From an uncultured Granulosicoccaceae bacterium (GTDB lineage: Bacteria; Pseudomonadota; Gammaproteobacteria; Granulosicoccales; Granulosicoccaceae), in the NCBI GenBank assembly GCA_937928685.1, contig CALGJU010000255.1, forward strand, positions 1 through 41,837: 41,837 bases of DNA, written 5' to 3'. Each line of letters begins with the position of its first letter. Positions within the stretch are counted from its first letter, which is position 1. The notes beneath the pieces are model-generated. The model had not been told where the DNA came from. It did not search any database and saw only the letters and a list, made by a program, of their open reading frames with translations. A program made the translations under genes and the position numbers. Below, in pieces: positions 1-8,638 of this stretch.

Positions 1-43
1 ATATTACTGGCAAGTTGAAAATCTACAAATCGGAAATTTATAA

Positions 44-1435
44 ATGAAGAAGAACTTATTTAAGTATGCTGTTTTGGGTGCCTTTGCTAGCACTGCAAGC
101 GTGGGTATCGCAATGGAAGACATGACTAATGTCTTGCCTAATGCGAAGCCAGGTGAGTGTTACGCTAAGGTGGTAATTCCTGCTCAGTACCGCACTGAGA
201 GCTCTACCATTATTGTGAAGGAAGCGAGTGAGCGAGTTAAAATCATTCCTGCCAAGTACGAAACGGTTGAAGAACGCGTACTGGTAAGCGAAGCTGGTAC
301 TGAGCTTCGCGTTATCCCTGCTACTTTCGGCACCGATACTCAAACCTATGAAGTGTCTCCAGCGGCCAGATCATGGGTAATGGGTTCAGCGGGTAGTTCT
401 GTTGGTGCTGATTCAGCACTGGTTGCAATGGCTCGTGCAAGTGGCGCTAACGTCGACGGTGCACGACCTGGATCGTGTTTCGCGGAACACTTCGCCGCTC
501 CCAGCTATGACACCGTTACTGAGCGCATGATGGTTTCTGAAGCTTCAGAAGAAATCAAATTGACGGCTGCAAAGTACGAGTGGGCTGAACAGCGTGTGAT
601 GGTTGCACCTGCATCACGCAAGCTGGTTGAAGTACCTGCGGTTTTCGAAACTATGCAGGAGCGAGTAAAAGTTGAAGACGCTAAAACAGTATGGAAACCA
701 GGTCGTGGCGCGGTTGAGAAAATCGATCACGGCACTGGCGACATCATGTGTCTGATAGAAGTTCCGGCTGTATACAAGACACTGACCAAGCGTGTACTGA
801 AAGCGCCAGCCTCTACAAAAGTAATGGAAGAGCCAGCACGTTACGAAACTATCCGTGTTCGTAAGCTTGTTGCTGACGCGTCAGAAAGCCGCGTTGCAGT
901 GCCTGCTCAGTTCAAGAACGTCACTAAGCGTGTTATGCAGTCTGGCGGTAGCCACACATGGCAGCCAAAGGGTGCCCGTGGTGATTTCGGTAAATTGACA
1001 GGCAACGTTATCTGCTTGCAGGAAACTCCTGCGAAGATGGCAAGTGTTTCACGTAAAGTGGTTAAGACTCCTGCATCAGTTAAGCGCGTTGAGATTCCTG
1101 CAAAGTATGAGACCAAGCGTGTTAGACGTCTGGTTGAAGATGCTAAAGAGATGCGGACTGCGATCCCAGCGGTTACTGATACGGTAAGTCGCCGTGTTCA
1201 GGTGACTAGTGATCGCCTTGAGTGGAGATCTGTTCTGTGTGAAACCAACATGAGCACCAGTATGATCCAGGACGTACAGCGTTCATTGGCATCAGCAGGT
1301 TACACACCGGGTCCTATCGATGGTGTCCTGGGTCGTCAGACAATGGTTGCCATCGAGCGTTTTCAGCGAGCTCGCGGACTACCTACAGGTGGTTTGACTA
1401 TGGATACTCTTAACAAGTTGGGTATCAAAGGCTAA
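44..1435 (+). CDS. Secreted repeat protein with C-terminal peptidoglycan-binding domain
   Basis: A 463-residue exported protein. Residues 1-23 form a signal peptide (MKKNLFKY, then a hydrophobic stretch). Residues 39-394 hold four long modules. Each opens with a Cys (C39, C145, C236, C324) and closes with a Trp (W111, W217, W306, W394). Inside each module a roughly 23-25 residue sub-repeat of the type PAxYxTxxxRVxVxxAS recurs about three times. Residues about 404-462 match a peptidoglycan-binding type 1 domain (DVQRSLASAGYTPGPIDG, then a GRQTxxAIxxFQ pattern). Family knowledge says that domain binds cell wall, so the protein probably sits in the periplasm or on the wall. No catalytic domain is visible. 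The ATG has a weak GGA about 11 bases upstream. A strong terminator follows, so the gene ends its transcript. I do not recognise the repeat module, and its function is unknown. Confidence 0.9.
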   Translation: MKKNLFKYAVLGAFASTASVGIAMEDMTNVLPNAKPGECYAKVVIPAQYRTESSTIIVKEASERVKIIPAKYETVEERVLVSEAGTELRVIPATFGTDTQTYEVSPAARSWVMGSAGSSVGADSALVAMARASGANVDGARPGSCFAEHFAAPSYDTVTERMMVSEASEEIKLTAAKYEWAEQRVMVAPASRKLVEVPAVFETMQERVKVEDAKTVWKPGRGAVEKIDHGTGDIMCLIEVPAVYKTLTKRVLKAPASTKVMEEPARYETIRVRKLVADASESRVAVPAQFKNVTKRVMQSGGSHTWQPKGARGDFGKLTGNVICLQETPAKMASVSRKVVKTPASVKRVEIPAKYETKRVRRLVEDAKEMRTAIPAVTDTVSRRVQVTSDRLEWRSVLCETNMSTSMIQDVQRSLASAGYTPGPIDGVLGRQTMVAIERFQRARGLPTGGLTMDTLNKLGIKG

Positions 1436-1460
1436 TTGCTGAATTATAGCAATGCCGAGA

Positions 1461-1487
1461 GGGCCGCTTTTAGCGGCCCTTTTTTTT
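1461..1487 (+). terminator. Rho-independent terminator after the repeat protein
   Basis: An 8-bp GC-rich stem (GGGCCGCT with AGCGGCCC) and a 3-base loop are followed directly by eight T residues, 25 bases after the stop codon. Confidence 0.93.
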
Positions 1488-1604
1488 GGCTTATTTTTAT
1501 ACCCGAAGCACACAGCTTGTAATTAGAAGCCACAGCCTAAATGGCATGCAGGGTGCTACTCCAGTGTGATGGCTGCGATAGCAGCACCAAACTGGGATTC
1601 GAAT

Positions 1605-2795
1605 ATGTCTTTGGCTTCTTTCGATCGCACTCAGCGATACGTACTTTGCTTTATTGCGTCAGCGCTCTGCTGCGCCAGTACGGTGACTGCCGATCCGCTA
1701 TTGTCGCCGTTTGATTCTTATCCGATGGAATCTGCAATTGGGGAATCTGCAATAGGAAGACTTGTTGCTGAAGATAAGCGAGCAACAGAATCAAGCACCA
1801 CTTTTGCTGAGCCTGAATTGGGCAAAGCGTTGCCTGAAATAACTGACCCTGTACAAAGAATAATGCATTCGGTGGTTGTTGTGGAAGCAAAAGCCCGGGA
1901 CGGCGCCCGGACCATGTCTACGTTTGGAGCTGATCGTAAAGGAACGGGAGTGGTGATTGACTCCAACGGTCTTATTGCCACGGCCGGTTATATTGTCGCA
2001 GAGGCAGAAACAGTTAAAGTAACCTTCGCGAATGGCATTATCGATGAAGCCGAGATAGTAGCTTATGATGATAGTCTGGGTGTGGGGTTGCTGCGCACTA
2101 AAAACTTCCGTTCAACACTCGCGCTTGAACTGGGTGATTCGTCTGAAATAGAAGACCAGCAAAAGGCGTTAATATTACCAGGCTCCGGTGAAAAAGGCGC
2201 ACTGTCCGTCACCATCGGTAAAGTCAAAGCTTTCACAGGTGGATGGGAATACATGTTGGATGATGCGATTCACACCTACCCACCGAGCACAGATTTTAGT
2301 GGTGCGGCGTTGTTATCTGAAAACGCGAAATTATTAGGCATTGGAGCGTTGGTTTCAATAGATATCGATATTGATCCCAAAGTGCGTGTACCGGGTAATA
2401 TCTTTATTCCTATCGATGCACTTAAAGTGGTGATGGGTGAGCTACTGTCCCAGGGCCGCAGCCAGTCTTCAGTGAAGCCTTGGTTGGGGTTTGAGACTAA
2501 AGATACTAAAGCAGGTGTCAAGGTGGGGGCGGTCTACGAAGATGCGCCAGCGGCCAATTCAGGGATTAAGGCCGGTGATAAAATTATTGCTGTTGACCAA
2601 ATGCAAGTGACTTCACTAAAAGACATGTATGCAAAAATATGGACAGAGCACAAGCCTGGTGACAAGGTACATCTGCTTATCTTGCGGGATAATCAGTATG
2701 CCAACGTGCCGGTTGATACCGTTGATCGATACGAATGGTTGAAGTTGCAGGACTCAGCGCAAAGCGAGACAAAAATAACCGAGCTGGTTGAGTAA
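1605..2795 (+). CDS. Exported HtrA/DegP-like protein with PDZ domain, catalytic triad degenerate
   Basis: A trypsin-like (S1C) fold followed by a PDZ domain, as in HtrA proteases. I chose the ATG at 1605 because it gives a good signal peptide (SFDRTQRYVLCFIASALCCA, cleavage near ASTVTA). In-frame GTG and ATG codons at 1566 and 1569 would add 12-13 residues ahead of it. The HtrA block that normally reads GLILTNNHVV is GLIATAGYIV here, so the catalytic His is Tyr129. The block normally reading TDLALLK is LGVGLLR, so Asp is Gly159. The GNSGGPL block is DFSGAAL, which keeps Ser232 but loses the usual surround. PDZ residues lie at about 295-365 (VYEDAPAANSGIKAGDKI). The protein is therefore probably a non-proteolytic periplasmic binding or scaffold protein. 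The next gene starts 11 bases downstream, so the two are likely co-transcribed. Fold assignment is confident; loss of activity is inferred. Confidence 0.85.
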   Translation: MSLASFDRTQRYVLCFIASALCCASTVTADPLLSPFDSYPMESAIGESAIGRLVAEDKRATESSTTFAEPELGKALPEITDPVQRIMHSVVVVEAKARDGARTMSTFGADRKGTGVVIDSNGLIATAGYIVAEAETVKVTFANGIIDEAEIVAYDDSLGVGLLRTKNFRSTLALELGDSSEIEDQQKALILPGSGEKGALSVTIGKVKAFTGGWEYMLDDAIHTYPPSTDFSGAALLSENAKLLGIGALVSIDIDIDPKVRVPGNIFIPIDALKVVMGELLSQGRSQSSVKPWLGFETKDTKAGVKVGAVYEDAPAANSGIKAGDKIIAVDQMQVTSLKDMYAKIWTEHKPGDKVHLLILRDNQYANVPVDTVDRYEWLKLQDSAQSETKITELVE

Positions 2796-2806
2796 AATAT
2801 GCTGTC

Positions 2807-3679
2807 ATGGTGGTAGATTCTATTAACACATTTCTATTGATTGTTAGTTTGCTTCTGATGTTTGTGGTAGTAAAACAAATGATCTACCTGTTTAGATATA
2901 GTGTTGCAGAGGTAGGAAGCCACAAGATGCTGTACTTTGGTGTCGGCTTGATTTCGCTGTCTTCTATGCTGTGCGGTTTTTACAGTTTGCGTATGTTGGC
3001 GCAAGAGATTGGTAGCAGTCTTTATATTTTCTCCTTTTCACTTGTATTACTACTCGTCTGTTGTTTGACTGTAGTCAGTAAAATAGTAAGCGAGCTGATC
3101 TCTCAGTCTAATGACAAACGGGCGGCAGATGGCGTATCGGTTATAGATCCATTGACAGGTATATATAATCGTTATTATATTGAATGCAGACTGGATACCG
3201 AAGTGGCTCGCTATAAGCGCTACAGTACACCATTGGTTGTTTTGGTCGTAAATGTCTCAAACTTCAATCACTACAATACAGTCTATGGATTTCAGGGCGG
3301 GGATAGGTTGCTGTGCTCTATGGCTTTGGTTATGCAAAGTGTAATTAGAGACACAGATGTAGTTGCAAGATACGACGCAGATCGATTTGTTATCGTACTT
3401 ACTGATACCCCTGAAAGCAGTGTTAGTACCATTGTAGATAGGTTACATGGGAGGCTTAACGACCATATATCGAAAAATTTAGACATAACGGATGCGTATG
3501 CAATGCCTAATGTAAAATTCGGTAAAGCATGGTGCGACATATCAACCCGTACAGGAGCAGAGCTGATTGAATTTGCTTTAGATCAAATCCAAGCCGAAAA
3601 AATCCTGTTAAATAAACAGGATACGTTGAGTTTGGTGCATGGTACCAAGGTTGAAAAAAGCCTTAACGAGGCCGCTTGA
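2807..3679 (+). CDS. Membrane protein with degenerate GGDEF domain
   Basis: A 290-residue protein with three hydrophobic segments at about residues 7-29, 41-62 and 70-92, then a cytoplasmic GGDEF-family domain starting at IDPLTGIYNRYY (113-124). The signature GGDEF is replaced by DADRF at 190-194. The metal-binding Asp residues in the usual DxDxFK block are replaced (NVSNFN, 149-154). These changes predict no diguanylate cyclase activity. No EAL, HD-GYP or sensor domain is fused. The start ATG lies 11 bases after the stop of the pseudo-HtrA gene, with no clear ribosome binding site in between, suggesting translational coupling. Such degenerate domains can act as c-di-GMP or GTP receptors or as protein interaction modules; which applies here cannot be told from sequence. 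Confidence 0.85.
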   Translation: MVVDSINTFLLIVSLLLMFVVVKQMIYLFRYSVAEVGSHKMLYFGVGLISLSSMLCGFYSLRMLAQEIGSSLYIFSFSLVLLLVCCLTVVSKIVSELISQSNDKRAADGVSVIDPLTGIYNRYYIECRLDTEVARYKRYSTPLVVLVVNVSNFNHYNTVYGFQGGDRLLCSMALVMQSVIRDTDVVARYDADRFVIVLTDTPESSVSTIVDRLHGRLNDHISKNLDITDAYAMPNVKFGKAWCDISTRTGAELIEFALDQIQAEKILLNKQDTLSLVHGTKVEKSLNEAA

Positions 3680-3796
3680 GCACCGATTCAGTTATGGTTA
3701 AGTTTCGCTAACTACAAAACATCGTTACACTCGGCATAAAGTGATTTTTTCAATGCTAGACTGATGCTTCGTTGTTGTGAACCAGGAGAATAGATA

Positions 3797-4129
3797 ATGA
3801 AGGCTTTATTGAAAAAGAGTACGGCAGCAGAACCATTTAGCTTTTCCTTTGTTAATGATGAAGGAAAAATGATTCTCAGGAGTGAGAACTACAAAGCTAA
3901 AGATAGTGCTTCAAAAGGCATTAACTCAGTAAAGAAAAACTGCACGGAAGATAAAAGATATGTATTGAAAGAGTCTGCCAACGGTATGTACTTTTTTAAT
4001 GTTAAATCTGCAAATGGACAAGTTGTTGCGACCAGTGCAATGTTCCCAAGTGTTCAAGATCGTACTGATGCAATTAACCATGTGAAAGCACAGGTTCCCG
4101 GTTGCGAAGTGGAAGAGCAACTAAGTTAA
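3797..4129 (+). CDS. DUF1508 (YegP-like) protein
   Basis: A 110-residue soluble protein made of two similar halves, about residues 13-48 (FSFVNDEGKMILRSENY) and 63-99 (YFFNVKSANGQVVATSAMF). This tandem arrangement is typical of the DUF1508/UPF0339 family represented by E. coli YegP. The family's molecular function is not established. There is no signal peptide. The ATG is preceded by CAGGAG with 8 bases of spacing, a good ribosome binding site. The CAP-domain lipoprotein begins within 40 bases downstream, so the two may share a transcript. Confidence 0.88.
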   Translation: MKALLKKSTAAEPFSFSFVNDEGKMILRSENYKAKDSASKGINSVKKNCTEDKRYVLKESANGMYFFNVKSANGQVVATSAMFPSVQDRTDAINHVKAQVPGCEVEEQLS

Positions 4130-4166
4130 CTTAAGTTGAGTAACAATAATTAGAGCTTTAACTGAA

Positions 4167-4754
4167 TTGCTGGTAACGGCAGCCGCACTAGCTGCCGTTA
4201 CCTCTTGCGCGCAAACAACATTCACGCCTCGCTCTTCGCCTGTGATGCAACAGGCAGAGGTAGAGCAGACAAATGTAGCGATCGATAAAGATCAAATGCT
4301 AAGTGCTCACAATGCTATTCGTCAGCGTTTGGGTGTGCCGCCTTTGCGGTGGTCAACAAACCTGGAATCGCTTGCGTCCAGCTGGGCTAATTATTTGTCT
4401 ACGGATACTGATTGTTCTATACGTAGGAGAGGTTCAATTGGATTGCCGCGGCATAAAAACGGTATCGGTGAAAACCTGCAACTCGTTGAAGCGGTGCGTT
4501 TTGATGATGGTCGTACAGAAAAAGCTGCTATTGATGAGCGCCAGGTTGTATTGAGTTGGGCGCGGCAGGGTATTGATTATGATTACACCACTAACAAATG
4601 TGCTCTGAATAAAAACTGTGGCCACTACACGCAGCTGGTCTGGCGTGATTCACAGGTAGTTGGTTGTGCTGCGGCAAGTTGTTCTGGAGAGGAACAAATT
4701 TGGGTGTGTAATTATGACCCGCCAGGCAACTATGTAAACCAGAAACCGTATTAA
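4167..4754 (+). CDS. CAP-superfamily (SCP/PR-1) lipoprotein
   Basis: The CAP domain covers most of the protein: HNAIRQRLGVPPLRW near residue 47, GENLQ, CGHYTQLVWRDSQVVGCAA, and the closing IWVCNYDPPGNYV. The two conserved His residues and acidic residues expected of the CAP cavity are present. The N terminus has a lipobox (VTSC, Cys14), so the mature protein is probably a lipoprotein. Start choice is problematic. There is no ATG. The listed start is TTG at 4167, which gives a signal peptide without basic residues. An in-frame ATT at 4149 would give MRALTELLVT, a much more normal lipoprotein leader. Bacterial CAP proteins are secreted and poorly characterised; some bind lipids or act on cell-wall material. 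It converges on the M50 gene. Confidence 0.85.
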   Translation: MLVTAAALAAVTSCAQTTFTPRSSPVMQQAEVEQTNVAIDKDQMLSAHNAIRQRLGVPPLRWSTNLESLASSWANYLSTDTDCSIRRRGSIGLPRHKNGIGENLQLVEAVRFDDGRTEKAAIDERQVVLSWARQGIDYDYTTNKCALNKNCGHYTQLVWRDSQVVGCAAASCSGEEQIWVCNYDPPGNYVNQKPY

Positions 4755-4771
4755 ACACGGCACGGTTTACC

Positions 4772-5416
4772 TTAGCTGATAATCACCAGCTTTGGCAGGA
4801 TGCTATTAGCAGTGGACATGAGTTTACTGAAGATAGGTACTCCCAGCAGGCTGAGCAGTATAAACCCTAAAAATAAGAAATGACCATAACGGCGGTTATA
4901 GTCCAGGTAGGTTTCAGATAATTCACGTGGTAATAGATAGCCGAGAATGTAGTGTCCATCCAGCGGACCCAGTGGAATCAGGTTAAATAGCATCAGCAGT
5001 AAGTTGATTGATGCGAGGTAGATAAAAAAGGTTTCCGGGCCCTGTTGAGCGAACCAGGCATTGCCTGATTTAAGCCCTGCGATGTACACATTGATCGTGA
5101 TGAAAGCCAGCAATAAATTCATAGCGGGTCCTGCCAATGCGACCAATGGTATACCCCAGCTCGACTTAAAGTTGTTCGGATTAGTCGGTACCGGTTTTGC
5201 GTAGCCAAAACCGATTAATACCACCATGGCAAGACCCATGGGGTCCAGATGTGCGAGTGGGTTGATATTTAATCTTCCCATGCGCTGCGCGGTATCGTCT
5301 CCCAATAGTTTTGCAGCAGCCGCATGTCCATACTCATGGAAAGTCAAAGAGATAACCAACGTTATAATTATCAGAACAAATAGTGCGTACTGCTGGTTAT
5401 ACAGAAGGTCTAGCAT
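4772..5416 (-). CDS. Site-2 protease family (M50) intramembrane metalloprotease
   Basis: A 214-residue polytopic membrane protein. The zinc motif HEYGH is at residues 27-31 in the first transmembrane helix (LTFHEYGHAAAAKLLGD). The second metal-binding motif, NLIPLGPLDG (145-154, Asp153), lies in a later helix. This is the compact M50 type without a PDZ domain, often listed as a site-2 protease family protein. The family cleaves transmembrane substrates; no substrate can be named here. The ATG has GGAAGCACC upstream as a plausible ribosome binding site. An acyl-CoA ligase gene lies 56 bases upstream on the same strand. Confidence 0.93.
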   Translation of the reverse strand: MLDLLYNQQYALFVLIIITLVISLTFHEYGHAAAAKLLGDDTAQRMGRLNINPLAHLDPMGLAMVVLIGFGYAKPVPTNPNNFKSSWGIPLVALAGPAMNLLLAFITINVYIAGLKSGNAWFAQQGPETFFIYLASINLLLMLFNLIPLGPLDGHYILGYLLPRELSETYLDYNRRYGHFLFLGFILLSLLGVPIFSKLMSTANSILPKLVIIS

Positions 5417-5472
5417 GCGGGGTGCTTCCGGTGTCAGGGCTATTTAAGTGGCAGGGACTGGCGCTAGTAGTA

Positions 5473-7089
5473 TCAGGCGTCAGGGAACTTATAGTCGCTG
5501 TAATCGTCACGAAGCTTTAGCTTGTTCAGTTTGCCAGTTGCACCATGCGGCAGTTCTTCTACAAACATTATATCGTTTGGCAGTTGCCACTTTGCGATGT
5601 GTTTCGACATGTAATCCAGAAGCTCATCCTTTTCTATCGGGCCAGCTTTCACGGCGATAAGAAGAGGTCGCTCATCCCACTTGGGATGGGCTATTGCAAT
5701 GACTGCTGCTTCTGTAATTGAAGGGTGGCCAACAGCTACATTTTCAAGCTCTATTGAGCTTATCCATTCGCCGCCGGATTTGATCACATCTTTGGTGCGA
5801 TCGGTGATCATCATGTATCCATCTTTGTCTATGGTGGCGACATCACCGGTATCAAACCAGCCCTCTGCGTCTATAGCAGACTCTTCGCCATGATAACCTG
5901 AGGTTACCCAATGCCCGCGCGCTTGTAGCTTGCCAAACGCTACACCGTCATGCGGCAGAAGTTTGTTTTCGTCATCTACAATTCTGATATCAACGCCAAA
6001 GATAGCCTTACCTTGTTTAATTTTGGTGGGCATCTGAGCTTCGTAGTCGAGCTCTTGCAAATGAGGCATTAGGAAATTTAACGTGCCCAGAGGGCTGGTT
6101 TCAGTCATGCCCCAGGCGTGTATCACTTTCACGTCATAGTCCTGTTCGAAAGAACGAATCATTGCTTCCGGTACGGCAGATCCACCAATGACGACACGCT
6201 TCATATATGGCAGGGTTTTACCGCTTTCGCGAAGGTAGCCTGTGAGCATCATCCAGATGGTGGGCACCGCGAGAGACAAGGTGCACTTTTCACGGTCTAA
6301 CAGTTCGTGTATTGACTTACCGTCCATAGCTGGGCCGGGTAATACTAATTTGCAGCCGTTCATCAGAGCGGCATAAGACACCCCCCAGGCATTAACGTGA
6401 AACTGTGGTACGACCAGTAAAATGGAATCCAGTCCGCCAATATTGAGCCCGTTCGGCACCGAGCTCGCCATCGCGTGAATCAGTGTTGATCGGTGTGAGT
6501 ACACCACGCCTTTCGGATTACCCGTGGTACCAGAGGTGTAACACATGCTTGATGGCGCATTTTCATCAAACTCCGGCCACTGGTAGTTTTCGGTTCCGGA
6601 CTCTAATAACTCTTCATAGCAATGCACATTTTTTAAGCTGGTCTCCGGCATATGTTCGCGATCAGTCATGATCACAAAATGCTTTATATTGCTGAGCTTG
6701 TCTTTTAAACCCTCAAGCAAAGGGATAAACGTGAGATCAGTAAAGATAACCTGATCGCCTGCATGGTTAATGACATAAGCCATTTGCTCTGCGAACAGAC
6801 GTGGATTGACTGTGTGCAGTACGGCACCACTGCCGGATACACCATAGTAGAGCTCAAGGTGACGGTAGCCGTTCCAGGCCAGTGTTCCAACCCGGTCACC
6901 GGCAGTAATGCCCAGCGTGCTTAAGCCTGACGCGAGCTTGCGCGCGCGCACTCCCATTTCTTTGTAGGTGTAGCGATGGATCGGACCCTCAGTGCTTCGA
7001 GAGACCACTTCAACGTCCGGGTACCAGCGCTCGGCAAATTCAATGATGCTTGAGATCATCAATGGGCGCTGCTGCATTAGGCTTTGCAT
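5473..7089 (-). CDS. Acyl-CoA ligase (AMP-binding), medium/long-chain fatty acid type
   Basis: A 538-residue ANL-superfamily enzyme. It activates a carboxylic acid to acyl-AMP and then acyl-CoA. The P-loop-like motif is [17 protein letters not shown] (184-200). The A5 motif GMTETSP and the hinge region [20 protein letters not shown] are intact, and the C-terminal adenylation Lys lies in the [15 protein letters not shown] block. Overall it resembles the fatty-acyl-CoA synthetase subgroup that includes alkK-type enzymes rather than acetyl-CoA synthetase. Chain-length preference cannot be read from the sequence. Another ligase, FadD-like, lies at 14773-16461. The ATG was kept although the ribosome binding site is weak; a second ATG lies 12 bases inside. 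Confidence 0.9.
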   Translation of the reverse strand: MQSLMQQRPLMISSIIEFAERWYPDVEVVSRSTEGPIHRYTYKEMGVRARKLASGLSTLGITAGDRVGTLAWNGYRHLELYYGVSGSGAVLHTVNPRLFAEQMAYVINHAGDQVIFTDLTFIPLLEGLKDKLSNIKHFVIMTDREHMPETSLKNVHCYEELLESGTENYQWPEFDENAPSSMCYTSGTTGNPKGVVYSHRSTLIHAMASSVPNGLNIGGLDSILLVVPQFHVNAWGVSYAALMNGCKLVLPGPAMDGKSIHELLDREKCTLSLAVPTIWMMLTGYLRESGKTLPYMKRVVIGGSAVPEAMIRSFEQDYDVKVIHAWGMTETSPLGTLNFLMPHLQELDYEAQMPTKIKQGKAIFGVDIRIVDDENKLLPHDGVAFGKLQARGHWVTSGYHGEESAIDAEGWFDTGDVATIDKDGYMMITDRTKDVIKSGGEWISSIELENVAVGHPSITEAAVIAIAHPKWDERPLLIAVKAGPIEKDELLDYMSKHIAKWQLPNDIMFVEELPHGATGKLNKLKLRDDYSDYKFPDA

Positions 7090-7246
7090 AGTGGTTTCGT
7101 TTTTCTATATTGGCTATAGCTTAACGATACCAAAAACGATTGCTACGTGGGCATCTGGATGGCGACTTTCGTCAGTAAGGGACGCTAATCAGGTGGGTCA
7201 GTGGGGAGGCCAGTGGTGAGCCGCGAGACGGGTGACAAAGTGGGTT

Positions 7247-7273
7247 TGGAGAGCACCTCATCGGCGCTCTCCA
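7247..7273 (-). terminator. Hairpin downstream of ctpA, possible terminator
   Basis: An 8-bp stem (TGGAGAGC with GCTCTCCA) and an 11-base loop lie 12 bases past the ctpA stop on the minus strand. The outer GTTTG and CAAAC can extend the stem across a bulge. There is no clear T run, so it may instead act as a transcript-end stabiliser or a Rho-dependent end. Confidence 0.4.
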
Positions 7274-7284
7274 TCAAACCACAG

Positions 7285-8589
7285 CTAGCCTTTGCGGCTA
7301 AGAATGAACAGGCCTTTGAGCAGGTTTAATGCTTCATTCAACTGATAGTCATCTTCTGCAAGGCTGTCATCTGCAGGTTTCTGTTCTGCCGTTTTAAGTG
7401 CTTCACCGTCCTCTGGATTACTCAGGTGACCAGACAAGCTTGATTCTGTGATCGGTTCAATACCAGACTCTTCACGCTTAGCAACCCGGAGATTGCCTGT
7501 AACGATATCGGGGTCGATGCCCTGCGCCTGAATTGAGCGACCGGAAGGTGTGTAATAACGGGCTGTGGTGAGTTTAACTGCTCCGCCATTGGGTAGGTTT
7601 TGAATAGTTTGAACAGAGCCCTTGCCAAAGGTTTTTGAACCCATCACCACGCCTCTGCCGTGATCCTGCATAGCGCCTGCGACAATCTCTGAAGCGGAAG
7701 CTGAACCGCCATTAACCAGGATAACCAATGGCGCGCCCTCGATGACGTCGCCGCGAGAGGCAGAGTAACGGAGTCTTGAATCTTCTTCGCGCCCATCGGT
7801 ATAGACAATGAGGCCATCGTTCAGGAATGCGTCTGAGATGCCCACCGCGGCAGACAGTACACCACCAGGATTGTTGCGCAGATCCAGCACCAGGCCTTTG
7901 AGCTCACTTTCAGTCTGCATGCTCTCGATCGCTTTGATCATATCTGTCGGCGTTTTGGTTTGAAAGTGTGAGACTCGAACGTAGCCATAGCCATCTTCAA
8001 GAATTCTGTTTTTAACACTAGTCACTTGAATAACCGCACGAGTGATAGTGATCTTGAGGGGCTTGTCTTCGCCTTCGCGAACAACAGTAAGAATGATATC
8101 GCTGCCTGGCTTGCCGCGCATCATTTTGACCGCGTCGTTCAATGCCATGCCTTTGACCGGTTTGTCGTCGAGGCGGATGATCAGGTCACCGGGTTGCATA
8201 CCGGCGCGCGCTGCCGGTGTGTCGTCAATGGGAGAAACCACTTTGACGAAACCGTCTTCCATGCCGACTTCAATACCGAGGCCACCAAACTCGCCCGAGG
8301 TGCCGATGCGCAGCTCCTGAAATTGCTCTGTATTCAGATAGCTTGAATGAGGGTCCAGACCGCTCAACATGCCGCGAATGGCGTGCTCGAGTAAATCTTC
8401 GTCCGAGACATCTTCAACATAGTTGCGTTTTATTCGAGCGAATACGTCTGAGAAGGTGCGTAGCTGCTCAAGCGGTAGCACGTCGCCTGAGTTGTCTCTG
8501 GCACCTACAACGCTGTGACCTAAAGTCAACGTAATGCCTAGCACGGTGCCTACGGCAAATAGCGTGATCGGTTTCGATCGGATTGTCAT
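7285..8589 (-). CDS. ctpA: Carboxyl-terminal processing protease (S41, CtpA type)
   Basis: A periplasmic serine protease of family S41A. I chose the ATG at 8589 because GGAG lies 7 bases upstream and because it begins a normal signal anchor (MTIRSKPITLFAVGTVLG). An ATG eight codons earlier lacks both. Domain order is signal, a helical N-terminal region with SGLDPHSSYL, a PDZ domain (VSPIDDTPAARAGMQPGDLI, about residues 118-134) and the catalytic core. The catalytic Ser is in GSASASEI (about Ser298) and the general-base Lys is in TFGKGSVQ (about Lys323), 25 residues apart as in the family. It lies directly downstream of envC, a conserved pairing in proteobacteria. Likely substrates are envelope proteins or cell-wall hydrolases. 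Confidence 0.95.
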   Translation of the reverse strand: MTIRSKPITLFAVGTVLGITLTLGHSVVGARDNSGDVLPLEQLRTFSDVFARIKRNYVEDVSDEDLLEHAIRGMLSGLDPHSSYLNTEQFQELRIGTSGEFGGLGIEVGMEDGFVKVVSPIDDTPAARAGMQPGDLIIRLDDKPVKGMALNDAVKMMRGKPGSDIILTVVREGEDKPLKITITRAVIQVTSVKNRILEDGYGYVRVSHFQTKTPTDMIKAIESMQTESELKGLVLDLRNNPGGVLSAAVGISDAFLNDGLIVYTDGREEDSRLRYSASRGDVIEGAPLVILVNGGSASASEIVAGAMQDHGRGVVMGSKTFGKGSVQTIQNLPNGGAVKLTTARYYTPSGRSIQAQGIDPDIVTGNLRVAKREESGIEPITESSLSGHLSNPEDGEALKTAEQKPADDSLAEDDYQLNEALNLLKGLFILSRKG

Positions 8590-8638
8590 TCGTTGACTCC
8601 AAAACCCATACAATGGGCGAATATGTTTCTGAATCTTA

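Noticed and set aside
4743-4768. Hairpin across the CAP gene stop (AAACCGT with ACGGTTT)
   Set aside because: A 7-bp stem with a 12-base loop and no T run is too weak to call a terminator.
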